NCBI GenBank assembly: GCA_030765045.1
Contig: CM060964.1
Span: 314,082,628-314,146,627, forward strand
Length of the DNA stretch: 64,000 nucleotides
DNA from: Tenodera sinensis
Taxonomy: Eukaryota > Arthropoda > Insecta > Mantodea > Mantidae
Reading direction: 5' to 3'
This document shows positions 59,462 through 64,000 of the stretch, piece by piece; position 1 is the first letter of the stretch, and the number at the start of each line of letters is the position of its first letter. A program made the translations under genes and the position numbers. Under the pieces are notes generated by a model, which worked only from the letters and a program-made list of their open reading frames with translations, was not told the origin of the DNA and ran no database searches.

Positions 59462-60092
59462 TATGTAAACTTTGATCTTAAGCAGTACTGAATTCAGGAC
59501 TGATAAGGCCTGTTTTGCTTGAAGGCCGTGCCTTAGCTGTCACCCTTAAAGGCACCTGAAGTTGGATCCGGATTTTCTGACAGGGAAGTTTGGTGTTCAG
59601 CTCAGCTTTCGTAGTTTTATTCAAGCATGCCTAAAATAAATCCATGTACTGTGAGTAAAATAATTATTGGGACAGCTTAAAATTCTAAATTCTTTTCTCA
59701 ATACATGTGTAATCAGAAATCGCACAAATTATTTATAATGCATAACAAGATATTTACAAACAATAAAAATCCAAAATAACATTTATTTTCTGATATCTAC
59801 ATATAAGGCCAACAAATACAGAAGCATAAAACATTACTAAGCTTAGTTGGCGAGCTACCAAAAGAAAAAAGTTGTGCACGTTTTGTCTGTAGAGCAGATG
59901 GACAGAACCGGTTCCCCACACTGTACCGTCACATGCACTACGAACGCCGACAGCTTGATTCCTCTTTAATGTAGCTGGACTACTAACCCTAAACATTACA
60001 TATTTCTGTGCAAAATAAATATTGGGACACTTGAAGAAACAGCACCAAAAGAGAAGTTTCAATACCTTTTTGGATTTCCACTACGTTTTATG

Positions 60093-60143
<51 letters not shown>

Positions 60144-61471
60144 GCGGCCCGTTAAAAGAGAAAGCCTAATGGATCATTTGTGGCTGAACATTCGACCGCG
60201 CCACTGAAGATGTCTACCGTAGTTGCGGACGAAACACCTGGAGGGACAACCACGGCTCTTTAGCCCGGAAGTATCTTCTAGTTGTAATTCTGACTGGCCG
60301 TGATAGCCTGCACTTACTCCTCTCTTGGTATTGTACATTTTTCGTTTTTCTTATCTTTATGTTTTATTCTTTTTCCTTTTTTTCGAACAAAATATTAATC
60401 GTATTTCTTACCAAACCGTTTACAGTGGAATTGCTTTTGGTTCATGTACATTATACCAGATGGCCAGTCGTTAAATATAGAATTAGTATTAATTTTGAGA
60501 AACGGCGCTGAAAGGTCACTTGATATTATAGTGCCTTGGTTGGGTTTAAATAGCAATAAGCGACAATATTTATTAGATTTAACATCTATAAAGCTAAAAT
60601 AAAGTACATATTAAGTATTAATGTAGGTAAAAGAACAGCAGAATTTGATTAGTTTTCATAATCCTGAACCTCTAGCTGACTTAATCAGTATTTCTCCATC
60701 TGTGTCACTTATTTCAACCCACCATTAATAAACAGGTGGAGCTAAGATATGCTCCAGCTGTCTCAATCCTTCCGGGCGACTCGGCGAAAAATCTCCAACA
60801 GAATTTAATTAAAATTCCCCGTTCTTCCCTTACCCCTCTCTCATAATGCATGGATGGCTACCTGTTGGCAAATCGGCATCGATAAATCAGGCGCGATAAT
60901 TTGCAACGTTACAAATGTGTGCGGAAGGAATGAGTTGAAAATGCGTAAATGAAAAGTAAGGATAAAAAATCGCCTATAAGGCAGACCTTCTGAGCCCTCA
61001 CCCCCTTTTTTTCCGCCTCCTCGACAATTTCTCATTTCACTTTTTCAAATGCACTTCAGTGCAAAAGCCATACAAGGCGTATTTTACTGGGGTTAAATTT
61101 GGAATGTTATTTCACCAATTTTTTCACATTAACTACGAGGAATCAAATATCATACACTACGCAAAACCTGAGTTAACGTTTATCTTTTAGCTCAAAAAAG
61201 ACAGTCAAATAAAAGCCTAAGTAATTAAGACTCATACACATTTACACCACTACTACTTACATCCGACAATTTTAATGACTTACAATCGAGAGCAAAAATA
61301 AGCAGAGATGTGATAATTACAGCGCTTACACTGCACGGAAAGTTTAATTTACGCTTAAACTTATTATAGTTTGCTATGCTTAATATACCCACAATTCGTA
61401 CATTTTCAATTCTCTTTCAGGCACCGGCAACGTTTACCCGATCGAATATTGCTCTGGCTCCCTACTTGCTT
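59462..61471. other. No recognised gene
   Basis: A 102-codon minus-strand ORF (59754-60062) has no motif I can name. After the (CT)n array, GCGGCCCGTTAAAAG recalls the SINE core faintly. Confidence 0.5.
60097..60141. repeat. (CT)n microsatellite
   Basis: About 44 bases of CT. Confidence 0.97.
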
Positions 61472-61694
61472 AAAAAAATTATTTTGTTGTTTAACGACGC
61501 TGTCAATTGCCAGGATCACATCAGCGTCGCCGGTGTGCCGGAATTTCGTCCCGCAGTTCATTTACATGCCAGTAAATCTACTGACATGGAGGTGTCGTTT
61601 TAAGCACACTTAAAAATCATTGGCCTGGGCCGGATTTGAACCCGCGACCTTGACATCAGTAGGCCAGCGTCTAACCAGCTGAGTCACCTAGACC
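61472..61694 (-). mobile_element. tRNA-derived SINE, family A copy 5
   Basis: Best-preserved copy of the family. Minus strand: GGTGACTCAGCTGGTTAGAC, CGCGGGTTCAAATCCGGCC, a body with ATGCCAGTAAATCTACTGAC (plus strand), and the terminal AACAACAAAATAATTTTTTT. The 75-80-residue ORFs here are SINE artefacts. Confidence 0.92.
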
Positions 61695-62369
61695 AACACG
61701 GGTTACGTCAGTGGCGTGCTTTACTGATGATACAACTAACCATAGAGCAAGTCAAATTAACCTGAGTCTATTAATAGTGAACCAACATTCTGCATTTATA
61801 GCATTACAAAGTGCGGGTATGTAACTACAGACATTTATTCCAATTTGTCAGACAATTTATGATGCATAGTTATGTGTTACACTTGCAGCAGAAAACTTTA
61901 GCTTTGTTTATCTTCGTGATGAATTTATTTTATACCTATGTGTACGGCGACTTAATCAGCAATACTTAAAACAAAAACGGATTTTCTACATTTAACTGAT
62001 GAATTCTTAAACGCAACAGGAACAAAATTATATTTCATAACATAAAACCCCAAGACATATAATACAATTAGAACAGTTAAAAATCGAAATGATGAGAAAT
62101 TATGAATAAGTAGCTTAAATAAATTATGCAATATAAAACAATTACACTGCAGCTTATATTAAATTTCTATTTTTTTGTTGGCTAGTTTTCTGTTGGCCAG
62201 CCTATGAATATGTGGGGAGATATTTCGTGCTGCCCTGATTCTAAGCACTGCATTAAGATTTCCACCAAGAACGCATATACATGTATTGTTGTGCCAAACG
62301 TTGAACTCCCACTGCTATCCACTGCTGTGACCTGACCGGTCGCTGCTCAGCAAGCAAGCTCTTGGCGTC
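61695..62369. other. No recognised gene
   Basis: Nothing recognised. Confidence 0.6.
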
Positions 62370-62620
62370 GCCTATGTTTTGTGGTGTTTAACGCTCGATT
62401 TTACTACTCACGGCACCGCAGGCGGGGACACTGATGATATATGGAATGAAGATGGAGCACCAGTGGAATGAGATGGTGGGGGAAACAGGAGAACCCGGAG
62501 GAAACCCGCCCCAGCGCCGCTTCATCCACCACAAATCCCACATGCGGTTGCTTAGGATCAAACATGGGCCGCTTTGGTGAGAAGCGAATGGTCTACACAC
62601 TCGGCTACGGAGCGTCGTTT
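62370..62620 (-). mobile_element. SINE family C-related copy 5
   Basis: GGAGAACCCGGAGGAAACCC, CATCCACCACAAATCCCACA and a degraded B box (GGATCAAACATGGGCCG) align with 53800-53990. The far end has TGTTTAACGCTCG, recalling the 58-bp fragment core. Confidence 0.75.
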
Positions 62621-63007
62621 ATTGCCCACCGCTCTAAAGTAGTGTACCCTGGCTTAGAACCAGGGACCATTAAAAAAATGAAAAATCTGATTTTCCCATT
62701 TTCCTCCTTAAACAACTAGATGTCCAACCTTTTCTCTTTGGACATACTTACGTTCAGTCGGAAGGTGCATTAACTAGTGCCTGTGACCTATGAAATCACA
62801 AGCAGACAGTCAGATTCAGTGACGGACACAAATGATTCCATGGCAGTTTCTAAGTCATACCTTGCATTTTCTGAGAATGCCCTCAGAAGACCCCTTCATT
62901 CTGGATGAGTTTTGCATAAATGGTAAGCAGTAAGACACAGACAAAAGCGTACTACATACAAAATGGTGGTCTCGTTGAAACACAATTCATGTCAAATACT
63001 TCTTTTT

Positions 63008-63638
63008 ACTTTCTCTACTGGTAAGTAGGGGAAGTAATGTATTCCACCCAAAAATTCGATGTCGAGATTTCACCGGAAATCTATGTTTTGAGGCCCCCTG
63101 AATCCAAAAAAAAAGCATTTTTAGAAAAAGGTCCGTGTGTGTGTGTATCTGTGTGTCAGTCTGTGTGTCTGCCTGTGGACAGCATAGCTCAAAAACGAAA
63201 AGTCGGTTAAAAACCAAAGTTGGTATTTAAGTTCAATGTCTTTCAAGGATGCGACACGAAGATTTTGAAGAAAATAGCCCGACCCTAGACTACCCTTTAC
63301 ATGGAAGATTTTTCGAAAATTTTGATTTTCTTGAAAATGGCTCTAACGATTTTGATTAAAATGTCGTATGTTTGAGATATTTTTATGACAAATGAAATGT
63401 ATATCTTGAATTTTCTGGCTATAGCCCCTGTAGTCGTATTTACTCTGGACGACTTTTGCATAACTGGTAAACGGTTAGAGATAGACCAAATCATACTGTA
63501 CAAAAAATGTAGATCTTGCTAAAATACACAACTTATGTCTGAATAAATTTTCTTGTAGGGTGAACCATTTCGGAGATATTCCTTGTTATGTATGTGAGTT
63601 TCGGAAAACTTAGAACTTTCGTGAAATAGATCATCGTT

Positions 63639-63674
<36 letters not shown>

Positions 63675-63893
63675 AAGTGTGCAAAGACAACAGAATCTCA
63701 AAGCTTTAAAAGATTTGACTATCGCACAAGGCCTACTGTATTCTAACATTCCCCTTGCACCTACAAGGAAATAAGCAATAAGATAAGTTTTACAAATGTT
63801 TATTTTAACTAACACGAAGAAGATATAGGAATAAGAGTTTGTGAGAATGGTTAGTACAAGAGTAGAGAAAGTCATGTGAGTGCAACACATCAG
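63008..63893 (+). repeat. GT-repeat family, copy 9, nested inside copy 8
   Basis: ACTTTCTCTAC at 63008 and the inverse GTAGAGAAAGT at 63862-63872, then GAGTGCAACACATCA. A short (GT) array lies at 63134-63180. T-rich words like TTCTTTT occur on both sides and may be a target duplication. Confidence 0.82.
63641..63669. repeat. Homopolymer T run in GT-repeat copy 9
   Basis: About 27 T. Confidence 0.9.
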
Positions 63894-64000
63894 ATTTTTT
63901 CTTTTAAGTGAACCATTTCCGAGATATTCATTATTTGTTTGGATGTCAATACCTATACTTTTCTCAAATAGGAATATGTTGTTCGCTTTTTTATCCCTTG

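Larger units (their letters stand above)
62715..64000 (+). repeat. GT-repeat family, copy 8 (outer), running off the right edge
   Basis: 62715-63000 and 63895-64000 together match 7590-8020, showing one copy interrupted by another. Words include GATTCCATGGCAGTTTCTAA and GTGAACCATTTCCGAGATAT. Confidence 0.85.

Overview
This window looks like gene-poor, repeat-dense nuclear DNA of an arthropod, most likely an insect with a large genome. The signs are a low G+C composition, no long intact open reading frame, no operon-like gene packing, many tRNA-derived SINEs, decayed Tc1/mariner, PIF-Harbinger and hAT relics, a broken non-LTR retrotransposon of the insect endonuclease-reverse transcriptase type, and very long microsatellites. 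A polyneopteran (cockroach, termite, stick-insect or orthopteran-like genome) is my guess from the look of the SINEs. I cannot prove it from the sequence. I found no host protein-coding gene, rRNA gene or functional tRNA gene.

Layout. 1-2.7 kb: two copies of a GT-microsatellite-bearing dispersed repeat (here 'GT-repeat') and a SINE. 4.9-6.8 kb: a truncated, internally deleted LINE with an (AAG)n tail. 7.1-8.3 kb: a degenerate tandem repeat and another GT-repeat. 9.4-10.7 kb: a mariner-like element with both ends and its TA target duplication. 13.3-14.8 kb: SINEs and a mariner N-terminal fragment. 15.9-24.5 kb: long trinucleotide and GAGT arrays, a snapback MITE and several SINE families, one of them dimeric. 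27.8-31.1 kb: a hAT C-terminal scrap, clustered SINEs and a 559-bp MITE with target duplication. 33.2-36.1 kb: a large imperfect palindrome. 37.3-41.2 kb: a Harbinger transposase pseudogene beside GT-repeats. 45.6-47.9 kb: a GT-repeat interrupted by two different SINEs. 49.0-52.0 kb: an inverted-repeat element filled with 57 tandem units in two phases (39 x 41 bp, then 18 x 44 bp). 53.4-55.6 kb: SINEs and a transposase fragment. 58.8-59.5 kb: a mariner-type MITE. 61.5-64 kb: SINEs and a GT-repeat nested inside another GT-repeat.

The most interesting structures are (a) the palindromic element at 49.0-52.0 kb, where the satellite monomer lies inside the left arm and in inverted form inside the right arm, so the array appears to have grown from the centre of a TIR element; (b) the 2.9-kb palindrome at 33.2-36.1 kb, whose right arm keeps the empty site of a short insertion found in the left arm; and (c) repeated cases of microsatellites that seem to start from retroelement tails. 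No gene set works together here: what the sequence records is the insertion, nesting, decay and local amplification of mobile elements.
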